Source: Ignavibacteriales bacterium (GTDB taxonomy: Bacteria > Bacteroidota > Ignavibacteria > Ignavibacteriales > Melioribacteraceae). Taken from it: a stretch of DNA of 64,000 nt. Numbering within the stretch: position 1 is the first letter of the stretch; each line of letters begins with the position of its first letter. Shown in pieces: positions 36,431 through 45,157 of the stretch. The position numbers were made by a program, and so were the translations under genes. The notes below the pieces were generated by a model. It was given only the letters and a program-made list of their open reading frames with translations. It was not told where the DNA came from and searched no databases. The stretch is from contig JAIOYW010000019.1 in assembly GCA_021740915.1 (NCBI GenBank), positions 1 through 64,000 of the forward strand, written 5' to 3'.

Positions 36431-38248
36431 TCATTTAATAAATAACATTTTTTTAATTTTGCTGGACTGACCATTTGTTAATTGATAAAAATAGACACCG
36501 GAAGGTAAAATTGATCCTGTGTCATTCCTGCCATCCCAGTAGTAACTGTGTTCACCCGCAGGCAAAGAAGTAAAATTTTCAGTTAGTAATTCGGAGCCTA
36601 AAGCATCGTAAATTCTTAGTGTAGTATCGCTCTGCCGGTCAAGTGAATAAATAATTTTTGTGCCTGCATTAAATGGATTTGGGTAATTCTGCTCAAGTCC
36701 AAATGAGGATGGGTTATCTTTATTTTCCCTGATGCCTAAACCTGTCGGTTCTCCATCAACAATAATACCGTTCAAAAATGAGTGATCAACTATGTCATCA
36801 AAATAAAAATCCAACAGTTCATCCTGAACTGTAATACTTTTTGTAATAGTATAAGCTGCGTTCGCGCCTGCCTGTGCAAATACATCAAGACTATCGGCAA
36901 ACAGTTCACCGTTTAATAAAATATTAAACTTCCTTGCACCGGCAACATTGAAGTAATTTTCAGCAAACAGCAGACTGACATCGTAATTTCCGTTTGGAAT
37001 CTTTACTCTGTAGGAAACAACTCCCCATCTCTCCTCCCTGAAAATAGCCGGCTCTGTTGTGCCTGAGATTATAAGATTAGATGGATATATCGTGGATGAA
37101 CCATTAATATAGCCATATGGTGCGGCATATGTCCATTCGAGGTCTTCAGAATAATCACCTGATGCGGAACCGCCGACATTAATTTTTAAGGGAAATGTAA
37201 TCTCGCTATTCTGTGCAATGGTTTTTGCGGAAAGAGTGATAGTATTAGCAGGAATTGCATCATCTTTGATGTTCTGAACAATAATATTATATGGAACTGA
37301 CTGCTGATAATTCTGCGTGCTTATTATGACTGACCTTCCTTCCGGCTGCAGCGCGGCGCCGGTTATCTGAACACCAGGAATAATATAGTTGGCAATCGAT
37401 TCTGCTGAGTTTTTATCAACCTCCTCATTAAAAACTACCTTAACAGTATTGTCATAGTTTTCACGGACATAAGAAACAGCAGGTTTAGTAAGATCAACAT
37501 TCCCGATATTAACATTATCTGTCAGACAAAGAATAAGCATTCCATCCGTTATTACTGCATTCTCCAGAATGAAATCAGAATTATTCCCCTGCCATGTGTG
37601 TGAAGCTTTTGCCCAGCGGTTCTGATCGAATGTATTAAAATCATCGTTCCAGGAAGGAGTAAAATTATTTCCGCTTCCGGTGCTCCCGCTTCCCGGAGTA
37701 TAAGTGGAATAGCTGACCCAGTCATAATAAGACCTTGCCGGAAGACCAGAAGGATCGAGTACCCCGACCCACCCCTCATATGCAGGCGGCCATATATTCA
37801 TCATTATTTTTTGAGCGCGGTTGATTTGCTGAATATGACTTCCGGTCTGTCGGCTGATTTCAATTCCATCAACAAACCAGGCTATATAATCAGGAGTCCA
37901 TTCAAATGCGTAAGTATGAAAATCAGCATAAGGATTAAAGTCCAGATATCTGTTATTTTCATGATTGATTTGATTGGGACTGATCACATTTACCTGAACA
38001 TGGTTTTCGTATCTGCCCAAAAATTCATAATCAATCTCATTCCATTCCGATAAATTTGAAATCTCAGCATAGGTAAAAAATGAAGATACGACACCTTCAC
38101 GATTCGCTGGTTTGAACCGGGCTTCGAACCTCCCATAGAGAAAAGAGGCTTTAGTCCTGTATTCTGCGCCTTTGTAATCTTTACCGTATATTTCAGTAAT
38201 GAAGCAAATAATCAGAAGGAAAATTATTGAAATGTATTTTTTTTGCAT
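36431..38248 (-). CDS. Circularly permuted GH16 lichenase with malectin-like domain and T9SS tail
   Basis: This 605-residue protein is predicted to be a 1,3-1,4-beta-glucanase. After the signal peptide, the GH16 domain starts in the middle of the usual fold (GAEYRTKASFLYGRFEARFK). It carries the catalytic motif NEIDYEFLG (Glu71, Asp73, Glu75) and runs to YYDWVSYSTYTPG. The strands that are N-terminal in Bacillus lichenases (FNTFDQNRWAKASHTW, then TDGMLILCLT) appear afterwards, at residues ~196-245. This order matches the natural circular permutation known from the Fibrobacter succinogenes lichenase. Then come a Big_5-type Ig-like domain (~255-345), a malectin-like sugar-binding domain (~350-510) and a T9SS tail (NYPNPFNAGTKIIYSL). 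It starts 5 bases after the PorV-like gene. Confidence 0.88.
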   Translation of the reverse strand: MQKKYISIIFLLIICFITEIYGKDYKGAEYRTKASFLYGRFEARFKPANREGVVSSFFTYAEISNLSEWNEIDYEFLGRYENHVQVNVISPNQINHENNRYLDFNPYADFHTYAFEWTPDYIAWFVDGIEISRQTGSHIQQINRAQKIMMNIWPPAYEGWVGVLDPSGLPARSYYDWVSYSTYTPGSGSTGSGNNFTPSWNDDFNTFDQNRWAKASHTWQGNNSDFILENAVITDGMLILCLTDNVNIGNVDLTKPAVSYVRENYDNTVKVVFNEEVDKNSAESIANYIIPGVQITGAALQPEGRSVIISTQNYQQSVPYNIIVQNIKDDAIPANTITLSAKTIAQNSEITFPLKINVGGSASGDYSEDLEWTYAAPYGYINGSSTIYPSNLIISGTTEPAIFREERWGVVSYRVKIPNGNYDVSLLFAENYFNVAGARKFNILLNGELFADSLDVFAQAGANAAYTITKSITVQDELLDFYFDDIVDHSFLNGIIVDGEPTGLGIRENKDNPSSFGLEQNYPNPFNAGTKIIYSLDRQSDTTLRIYDALGSELLTENFTSLPAGEHSYYWDGRNDTGSILPSGVYFYQLTNGQSSKIKKMLFIK

Positions 38249-38253
38249 TTAAA

Positions 38254-39276
38254 TTAAAAGTTAATTAATAAAGAAAATCTCTGAACTTCCTGCAAACGCG
38301 AAAAATCACTATAGGAGTAATTGAAATTCATACTTATATTACCGAAAAGGTACTGCTTGAAACCGGCGCCAAAAGTAAATGATTCTTCACTATCCTGCAA
38401 AAAGAGAGATTTATAGCCTGCCCTCACAGAAAAGAGGTCGTTAAATACATATTCACCCCCGACATTCATACTTTCGTAATCGTTGTTGGGATGCGCAGCA
38501 TCTACTGCAAGAATCAGCTTATGCATATCCATTTCAATGGCTTTATAGGACACGCCCACTCTGAAGGTCATAGGAAGATCCCACTGCTCCATCTGCAATC
38601 TTGCCGGTATTCTCCCGTTATTGCCGGTAGTTGCTTCATCCGGATCGTACAGGATAACTGAATTATTTCCATCAAGCGACATTTTGCTGCCAAAATTGGA
38701 AATTGACATTCCAAGAGTAATTCCCTTGAATGGTGTATTGTAAAGAATTCCCATATCAATCGCAGCTCCGTATCCTGTCATGTTCCAGATACTCTGGTAA
38801 ACAACCTTGGGATTTAGTCCTATTGAAAAATTATCCGTAATATTAAATGCCCATGCAACACTGAAAGCTATATCATTGACAGCAAAAGACTCACCCGTTC
38901 CATCAGGTTCATCTATTGTAGTAACCGGCATTTCTCCATAATCAGAATTTATAAAACTAACTCCGATTGTTCCGAAAGAACCAAGATTCAGAAAACCTGC
39001 AAGGAAATTGTACTTAAGATCTGCAATCCAGAGGGTATGATCCACCATAAATGCATTCCCGTTTTGCCTTGCAATTCCAGCCGGGTTCCAGAAAATAGCT
39101 GAAGGATCATCGGCTACTGCAACGAACGCGCTGCCCATACCCGTTGCTCTTGCTCCCTGACTGATTGTCAGGAAGGGAGCTGCGGTTGTGCCGCGCTTCG
39201 AAACAATCTGTGCATTATTAACAGATTCCGAAAAAAACAGGATAACTATTATTAGCATAAATTTTATATATCTCAT
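38254..39276 (-). CDS. PorV/PorQ-family outer membrane protein
   Basis: The start is placed at the ATG at 39276 (MRYIKFMLIIVILFFSESV), preceded by AAGGTG, giving 340 residues. It is a FadL-like beta-barrel of the PorV group. The signature FLTISQGARATGMGSAFVAV-ADDPSAIFWNPAGIAR is near the N-terminus, and the protein ends in a barrel strand (FSLLINF). In T9SS, PorV collects cargo from the translocon and passes it to the attachment complex. It sits between a large T9SS cargo gene and the permuted GH16 gene, so it may serve this locus specifically. Confidence 0.85.
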   Translation of the reverse strand: MRYIKFMLIIVILFFSESVNNAQIVSKRGTTAAPFLTISQGARATGMGSAFVAVADDPSAIFWNPAGIARQNGNAFMVDHTLWIADLKYNFLAGFLNLGSFGTIGVSFINSDYGEMPVTTIDEPDGTGESFAVNDIAFSVAWAFNITDNFSIGLNPKVVYQSIWNMTGYGAAIDMGILYNTPFKGITLGMSISNFGSKMSLDGNNSVILYDPDEATTGNNGRIPARLQMEQWDLPMTFRVGVSYKAIEMDMHKLILAVDAAHPNNDYESMNVGGEYVFNDLFSVRAGYKSLFLQDSEESFTFGAGFKQYLFGNISMNFNYSYSDFSRLQEVQRFSLLINF

Positions 39277-39286
39277 CTTTTTCACC

Positions 39287-42200
39287 TTACTTAATAATTG
39301 CGAATTTGCCGATATGCTCTCCAACTCCCGGCGATTCTATGTGATATATGTACAGACCGTAGGCAACGTCCATTCCGTCCTCAGTTACGAGGTTCCAGGA
39401 AAGTGAGCCGTCAAACGGAGAAGAATTTTTTTGTAAGGTCTTTACTAATTGTCCGGCAACAGTATAAATTCGTATCGTACATTCAGCTGGGAGATTAATA
39501 AAATCAATCCTTCTTTCTCCTCTGCCGGTCTGATTCAGATTGCGGGCTTCCCAGCTCGCTGATGCGATGTAGGGATTCGGAACAACCTTTACATTCTCTA
39601 ATTCGCTTGCTGCAAGCGCTTTATCAACAGAAGAGGCTTTCACATTAAAACTGAAATAGTCCCCAGTCTTAAACGGTTTTGTAGTGGTTATCTGGAAAAT
39701 ATCTCCAGCTTCAGGATATCTTGGCTGATAACCAATTCCCGCCGGCTGATAATATGTAATTCGCCATGTAAGTTTGAAATCAGCAGGTGTTAAATACTGA
39801 ACGATAACTATTTCATCCCCAATAGTCAGCGATTTGGTGTTGTCGTTATCAAAAACTTCAGCTCTTACAGTATCGCCTGTTGTTGTGTTGATAACTCTGA
39901 ATTTAATCGGGACTTTAAAAAATGGAGTAACACCGACTGAATCATCATAGAATACTATATGATAATCTGCAGGCCATTTAACGTTCCTTGCCGGTGAGGA
40001 TCCGTCAGGCAGCACATTCATTGTGAGGTTACTATTGCCTTTGAACCAGCCCGTTGTTGAATCAACAACAGTTACCGCAGCATCATTGAGGACACCCATA
40101 GTCATGCCGTCGAAAGGAGGGGCGTATCTGTCGGCACCTAAATTGTTCGTGTCGAGTGACCAGAGGGTGTCGGTCTGTGAACCAAGGTTTCGTATGATAT
40201 GATAGCCTGTTGTAGCATAATTATATACCGTTCCGGTTGATTGGAATTCAATTTTATAATTAGCATTATCAAGTAATTGTCCAGGATCGAGAATATACAC
40301 CAGAAGGTTGCCGGTACCATCACCCTCCTGAACATTTGAGAGATCACCCTGAATCTGAGCAGGTTTAAATCCTGCGACAGGTGCATTTGGAGTTACAACT
40401 GCACAGTTATAATCTACGAATTTTAAGGTTCCGTTAAAATCCTGCGAAATAATTTTTGTGCATTCCGAAGGAGTGAGTCCTTTTGTGCCGAATGCAGGAT
40501 CACCCATATCGTATGAAACAAGAGCATAATAGTAAGTAACACCATTTTTAACATCTGTATCAATATAAGAGTGCTGCAATCCTGTCTCTTTACCACGCCA
40601 GAAACTAGCGCCATTAATACCAACCGGATCAGGTCCGTAAATTCCATCAACCAGATCGAACTGAGCAATCGGTTTCCAGTATTTTGCTTCCCCTTTCGAA
40701 TCCGTTATGATTTTGATGTCATTAAATTCGGGTTCTTCGCTGCGGTAAACAAGATAACCTTCAAAATCTTTTTTGTATCCCTGAGCCACGTCATCGTTCT
40801 GATATCCGAGGAATGGGTCGGTTGACTGTTCGGCAACAGCATCCCAGTATAGGAAAACCTGTCCATCACCTGCAACCGCGGTCAAAGTCGGCTTGAGAGG
40901 AGGTTTTGCGAAATTATAATTGGCATTATAAATCTGCTGAACTGTTTCTTTATTGAAAACCAGATCGTCAAAATTACTGCCGAACACCAGAGCCATAGAG
41001 AATCTTTCGCGTAATTCCTTTTTAAGCGGGAATATTCCGGAAGCAAATACCATCGAAATATTAGCCCTTTGAAGTGAGGTGTCAAAATTTGCGCGCTGCA
41101 TTCTCAGCCACATCTGCTCGTCATCTTTTGGCCAGCCGCCCCCGGTACCACCATCACCCAATCTATATATAGAAAGACTTGTTAAACCGATCTGATCAGA
41201 TTCGTCTTTATCTTTGGAATCAAAATTTGGTTCACCTTCAGTCGGAATTCCGTCGCCTTCACCAGCATCACGACCGAGATACTGCGGATCGAGAGGACCA
41301 ACGCCATCTTCACCGACGTCATTATTAAGCGGTTCGTTTGCTTCTACGTCCCATTGTCCGTTTCCATTGAGATCAACATACCCCACCCAGTCATTGTCAT
41401 TATCGATGTTATCATCGCGTCTTTCATCAATCATTCCATCTTCATCATCATCGATTCCATTCAGAGCATTTCCGGGACTTTCAAGGTACGCGTAAGCGTA
41501 ATAACCGGTTTCCCATCCGCCGGGCGATCCCTTGCCATCGTTATCATAGGCATAAGCAATATCCAAAAGAACATCGAAGGATGCGTTATCGTCTGCGTTA
41601 TCTCCAGGTCCGCCAACTCCGGTATCAGTATAAAAACCGAAATATGTTTTGTCCCTGTCAAAATCGGAAATGTTTACAATATCATAATGCCAGAAAATAA
41701 TATCTTCAGCCAGAACATGCGACCATTGAAATCCCCTGACCTCAACTCTGAGCCCTAATCCCTTTCTGTTTGAATCTGAAGGAATCGGGAAAAAATTATA
41801 AGGAGGTCTGGCGAACTCACCGTCTTTTGAGTCGTCCATTACAAAATATGTCTCGAAATCAGCATTTTGAACACCACGTCCAAAATAGCCGTACCAATAA
41901 CCATCCCAATCAGCGCCGATAGAAGGTAGGGCTCTGGGCCATATTTCAGGCCATGAAGTTGGATCGGTACTTATCGCCGGTTTTTCTGAGGAAGGATTAA
42001 CGTAACCGGGAACAGGTTCGAGTCCCCAGATTGTTGCATCAATCGGGTCTCTGTCCATCCATTCTCTGTATGATGTCTGCAATGGATGAACAACTCCGCC
42101 AGCAGTATTCAACTCAGAAGTAATCAGCAGCGCCACACCGTCAAGATATCCGTGCCCGCTTCCTTTAGGCCATTCGCCGGAAGGTGCAAAGGGCCACTGC

Positions 42201-42379
42201 CCGACTTCAGCATTATTGTAATATAAGGTTCTGATTTGGTTTCCATCCATTATACCCTCTTTACGGTACTGGATATTGCCATATTCGTCATTCCTGTATT
42301 TTTCAGTCTGAGTCGATACCTGCGCAATCAATTCAAATGAAAACAGGATAAGGAAAATTAAAAATCTGATACTGGTCAT
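39287..42379 (-). CDS. Large T9SS-exported surface protein with calcium-binding-like acidic segment
   Basis: This 1030-residue protein has a signal peptide (MTSIRFLIFLILFSFELIAQ) and a long N-terminal domain of unknown fold. Around residues 295-390 there is a D/N/G-rich run (GIDDDEDGMIDE, NIDNDNDWVGYVDLNGNGQW) like thrombospondin type 3 or EF-hand-like calcium loops. A fibronectin type III-like domain follows, and the C-terminus is a sorting-tail variant (VVPNPYIASASW, YGLYIYHIE, GKFAIIK). It lies between the TonB receptor (31 bases upstream) and PorV (10 bases downstream). It could be a glycan-binding partner of the receptor, in the role SusD has elsewhere; that is inference. Confidence 0.78.
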   Translation of the reverse strand: MTSIRFLIFLILFSFELIAQVSTQTEKYRNDEYGNIQYRKEGIMDGNQIRTLYYNNAEVGQWPFAPSGEWPKGSGHGYLDGVALLITSELNTAGGVVHPLQTSYREWMDRDPIDATIWGLEPVPGYVNPSSEKPAISTDPTSWPEIWPRALPSIGADWDGYWYGYFGRGVQNADFETYFVMDDSKDGEFARPPYNFFPIPSDSNRKGLGLRVEVRGFQWSHVLAEDIIFWHYDIVNISDFDRDKTYFGFYTDTGVGGPGDNADDNASFDVLLDIAYAYDNDGKGSPGGWETGYYAYAYLESPGNALNGIDDDEDGMIDERRDDNIDNDNDWVGYVDLNGNGQWDVEANEPLNNDVGEDGVGPLDPQYLGRDAGEGDGIPTEGEPNFDSKDKDESDQIGLTSLSIYRLGDGGTGGGWPKDDEQMWLRMQRANFDTSLQRANISMVFASGIFPLKKELRERFSMALVFGSNFDDLVFNKETVQQIYNANYNFAKPPLKPTLTAVAGDGQVFLYWDAVAEQSTDPFLGYQNDDVAQGYKKDFEGYLVYRSEEPEFNDIKIITDSKGEAKYWKPIAQFDLVDGIYGPDPVGINGASFWRGKETGLQHSYIDTDVKNGVTYYYALVSYDMGDPAFGTKGLTPSECTKIISQDFNGTLKFVDYNCAVVTPNAPVAGFKPAQIQGDLSNVQEGDGTGNLLVYILDPGQLLDNANYKIEFQSTGTVYNYATTGYHIIRNLGSQTDTLWSLDTNNLGADRYAPPFDGMTMGVLNDAAVTVVDSTTGWFKGNSNLTMNVLPDGSSPARNVKWPADYHIVFYDDSVGVTPFFKVPIKFRVINTTTGDTVRAEVFDNDNTKSLTIGDEIVIVQYLTPADFKLTWRITYYQPAGIGYQPRYPEAGDIFQITTTKPFKTGDYFSFNVKASSVDKALAASELENVKVVPNPYIASASWEARNLNQTGRGERRIDFINLPAECTIRIYTVAGQLVKTLQKNSSPFDGSLSWNLVTEDGMDVAYGLYIYHIESPGVGEHIGKFAIIK

Positions 42380-42410
42380 TCTCTAACTCCGTTCAAGAAA
42401 GATATTTTAC

Positions 42411-45062
42411 TCAAATCCCAAAACTGAAACCAACCCTGATCTGTCTGGGGTAGGAATACATCTGAGGATTATTGACATACTCTTCAAGTGTATTGAAGCC
42501 GTTGATTTCACCTGCAAATTTGGTATTCAGATCGGAATTTGCCCTTCCGGTCGTTGAATAAACACCATATTCATTCATGATTCCGAATACATTGTAAACA
42601 AGAAGGAATGCATATATTTTAGTGCCATAGACATCGAAAAACTTATCTGCTTTCAGGTCGAAATTAAAAGTGGTTGGTTTGCGCCCGCCATTTTCAAACC
42701 TGACGCCGTTCGATATTCTAATATCTTCTGTAAACGGCATCCCTGTTCCATACTGCATAACAAAACCGACAGTCCAATCTCCGGGCACCCCGACTGAACC
42801 TGTAAAATTAATTGTTGATCGCTGATCCCAATCGAGCGGAACAACACGTTTTTCGGATTCAACCGGAGGATCGCTCTGATTATCATTGTAAACAGCATAA
42901 GGATCTGATGCATTGCCTTCTGCGAACTGATAAGTATAGTCTATCTTCGCGCTGAAATAATCAGTAAATCGTTTATCTAATGTAAGGATAAGCCCTTTCA
43001 CGTTACCGTAATCACGGTTTATAAAACGTGCATATTTGAATCCTTCATATGTACTCAGTATTTCCATCCCGAGCAGGTTCCTGATGTCGCTGTAGTAGGC
43101 TGTGACATCCAGGGATACATTAGGAAAAACAACCTGCTGGAGTCCTAATTCATATTTAATTGTTTTTTGAGCATCCAGATCAGGATTTCCGGTAATTGAT
43201 GAAAGTGATTGTCCCTGATTGATCAGATACTCAGCATTCCTGTAAAGGTTTTCGTAGCCGGGAATCTGGAAAAAATGTCCGTAAGAGAAGTAAATCGCTC
43301 CCTGGTCTGAAATCGGGAATGAAACCCCGATCCTCGGACTGACCTGATATTTTGCATTAACCTTTGTACTGAGTCCGGCACCCGGGAAATTCGGATTTGG
43401 ATTATTCCGGGATGGATTCCGCAGATCTGCAGGCATTTCAGTATTCGGATTGAAGTAATCGAAACGAAGTCCTGCATTAATTATCATGATATCATATTCC
43501 ATTTTATCCTGAATAAACCCCGCAAACTGAAATGGAAATCTTCTGTAACCCTGATTTCCCGGGGTTCCAAAATTCCTGTAGCCTAATTCAAATAAAGGTA
43601 TCTCATTGTCGTCAACCTGCCCTTCTTTTAGGTTGACTATCGACTTTCCATAGGAATACATATCGTGGTACTGACCTTCAACTCCGAGTTTAACTTTATG
43701 TTCTTTTGAAACCTGTGCCTCAATTGCCCATTGGACAATTGATGTTAATGTTGTACGGGAATACCTGTCCGCAGCATTTCCCCCCTGCCTGAAGGTATAT
43801 CCGGAAGTAGGTACGCCGGCATTCGGATCAACATAACGAGGATCGTATTCATCAGCATAAAGATAACCATAGTACTTATACATATTGGACGCCAGTTTCA
43901 ACGAAGAGAAAGTACTCTGTGAAGGATAGAACGCTACCTGAAATGAATGAATAAGATCGTTACTGAAATGAGTTAACGGAGCATCCGGAGTCCAGCTGGA
44001 ATAATGGTCGTAATATCTGTTTTTTGCATCAGTGAAGAATACTGCATAATTAAATTTCCAATCAGGAATTGAATATGTCAGTTTTGCATTCGATGAAAAG
44101 CGGCGTTGTGTATTCATTGCAACGGCAGCACCGTCCCCGGTCGGGAAAATCCAGAATCTATCATTTGTGTTATAAATTCTTTTTCCATAAAAGGGACCGT
44201 CGTCTTTAAGATATCTTCCGGTTGCGAAAAAGGTAAGTTCAGGAAGAATATACGTCGGGCCGCTAATTGCAAATGTAACATCCTGAAGACTGAAAGGTTT
44301 AATTTTATCAATATCACGGTAGATGTTGTCATTCGAATAATACGATCCAAGAAAATAAGAAACATTTGACTCGAAATTTCTGCCGCCCTCGCGAGTAACA
44401 ATATTAACTACACCAGAAAGAGCCTGCCCGTATTCTGCATTAAAAGTACCGCTGATAACCTCAAGTTCGCGCACAGAACTATTATCAATGTCTATTGCAT
44501 TCGAAGCGTTATATGCATCTGTTACAGGAACTCCGTCAACAAGGTAAGCCACCTCGTTTGAACGACCGCCGCGAAAATGTCCGTCAACAACACCTGCCTG
44601 AAGATTAATAACCTGATTGATATTATCAACTGGCAGCATCGCAATTTCGCTTGCTGAAACCGAAGCTTTCGTTGATGTGAGATCTTTTGTAATCAGAGGT
44701 TTTTCAGCCGTAACCACCACTTCCTGATCGAGTTGTATCGATTCAGGATAAAGACTGACATCAATATTTGTTGTCAGGTCAATCCTTACGATCACATCCT
44801 TGACCACAGTTTTTCTGTATCCCACGGCGCTTATTGTAACAACGTAAGTTCCGGGGGGTACGTTATTTATGTAATAATAACCTTCTATATCAGCGGCGGA
44901 TCCAAGGTATGTACCCTGAATCATTACGTTCGCCCCGATCACTGCTTCTCCGGTTTCCTGATCTTTTACATAACCTGATATTTTTCCTGTCTGACCTGCT
45001 TTTAGCACAGGAACCAATAAAAGAAACATGAGTAAGCCAATTATAAATCTATCTCTGGTCAT
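42411..45062 (-). CDS. TonB-dependent outer membrane receptor of the beta-glucan locus
   Basis: This 883-residue outer-membrane importer starts at the ATG at 45062; a TTG lies one codon upstream, but GAGGAT is better spaced for the ATG. It has a signal peptide, a carboxypeptidase-regulatory-like domain (about 25-105, GKISGYVKDQETGEAVIGAN), a plug (VVTAEKPLITKDLTSTKASV, then GGRSNEVAYLVDGVPV) and a barrel ending QIRVGFSFGI. No SusD gene is next to it; the neighbours are a large T9SS cargo and PorV. It probably imports oligosaccharides made by the surface glucanases. Confidence 0.9.
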   Translation of the reverse strand: MTRDRFIIGLLMFLLLVPVLKAGQTGKISGYVKDQETGEAVIGANVMIQGTYLGSAADIEGYYYINNVPPGTYVVTISAVGYRKTVVKDVIVRIDLTTNIDVSLYPESIQLDQEVVVTAEKPLITKDLTSTKASVSASEIAMLPVDNINQVINLQAGVVDGHFRGGRSNEVAYLVDGVPVTDAYNASNAIDIDNSSVRELEVISGTFNAEYGQALSGVVNIVTREGGRNFESNVSYFLGSYYSNDNIYRDIDKIKPFSLQDVTFAISGPTYILPELTFFATGRYLKDDGPFYGKRIYNTNDRFWIFPTGDGAAVAMNTQRRFSSNAKLTYSIPDWKFNYAVFFTDAKNRYYDHYSSWTPDAPLTHFSNDLIHSFQVAFYPSQSTFSSLKLASNMYKYYGYLYADEYDPRYVDPNAGVPTSGYTFRQGGNAADRYSRTTLTSIVQWAIEAQVSKEHKVKLGVEGQYHDMYSYGKSIVNLKEGQVDDNEIPLFELGYRNFGTPGNQGYRRFPFQFAGFIQDKMEYDIMIINAGLRFDYFNPNTEMPADLRNPSRNNPNPNFPGAGLSTKVNAKYQVSPRIGVSFPISDQGAIYFSYGHFFQIPGYENLYRNAEYLINQGQSLSSITGNPDLDAQKTIKYELGLQQVVFPNVSLDVTAYYSDIRNLLGMEILSTYEGFKYARFINRDYGNVKGLILTLDKRFTDYFSAKIDYTYQFAEGNASDPYAVYNDNQSDPPVESEKRVVPLDWDQRSTINFTGSVGVPGDWTVGFVMQYGTGMPFTEDIRISNGVRFENGGRKPTTFNFDLKADKFFDVYGTKIYAFLLVYNVFGIMNEYGVYSTTGRANSDLNTKFAGEINGFNTLEEYVNNPQMYSYPRQIRVGFSFGI

Positions 45063-45092
45063 CAACTTAATCCTCTATCAAAATGCTTATTT

Positions 45093-45130
45093 GAAAAAAT
45101 CGGGGAGCGACTACCGATCAATCGCTCCCC
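45093..45130 (-). terminator. Intra-locus terminator/attenuator hairpin
   Basis: A perfect 9-bp stem (GGGGAGCGA/TCGCTCCCC) with an 11-base loop is followed on the minus strand by GATTTTTT. It lies between the stop of the secreted CBM protein (45158) and the start of the TonB receptor (45062). It may end most transcripts and lower expression of the genes beyond. Confidence 0.8.
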
Positions 45131-45157
45131 AATCACTAACCACTAATGAAGGACATC

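Noticed and set aside
41214-41758. Plus-strand frames rich in Ser, Pro and Ile opposite the 1030-residue protein
   Set aside because: They mirror the D/N/G-rich codons of the real gene on the other strand and have no start signals.
39287-42379. SusD homologue in the TonB cluster
   Set aside because: The protein lacks a lipoprotein signal and SusD-type TPR helices; it is beta-rich with a T9SS tail.
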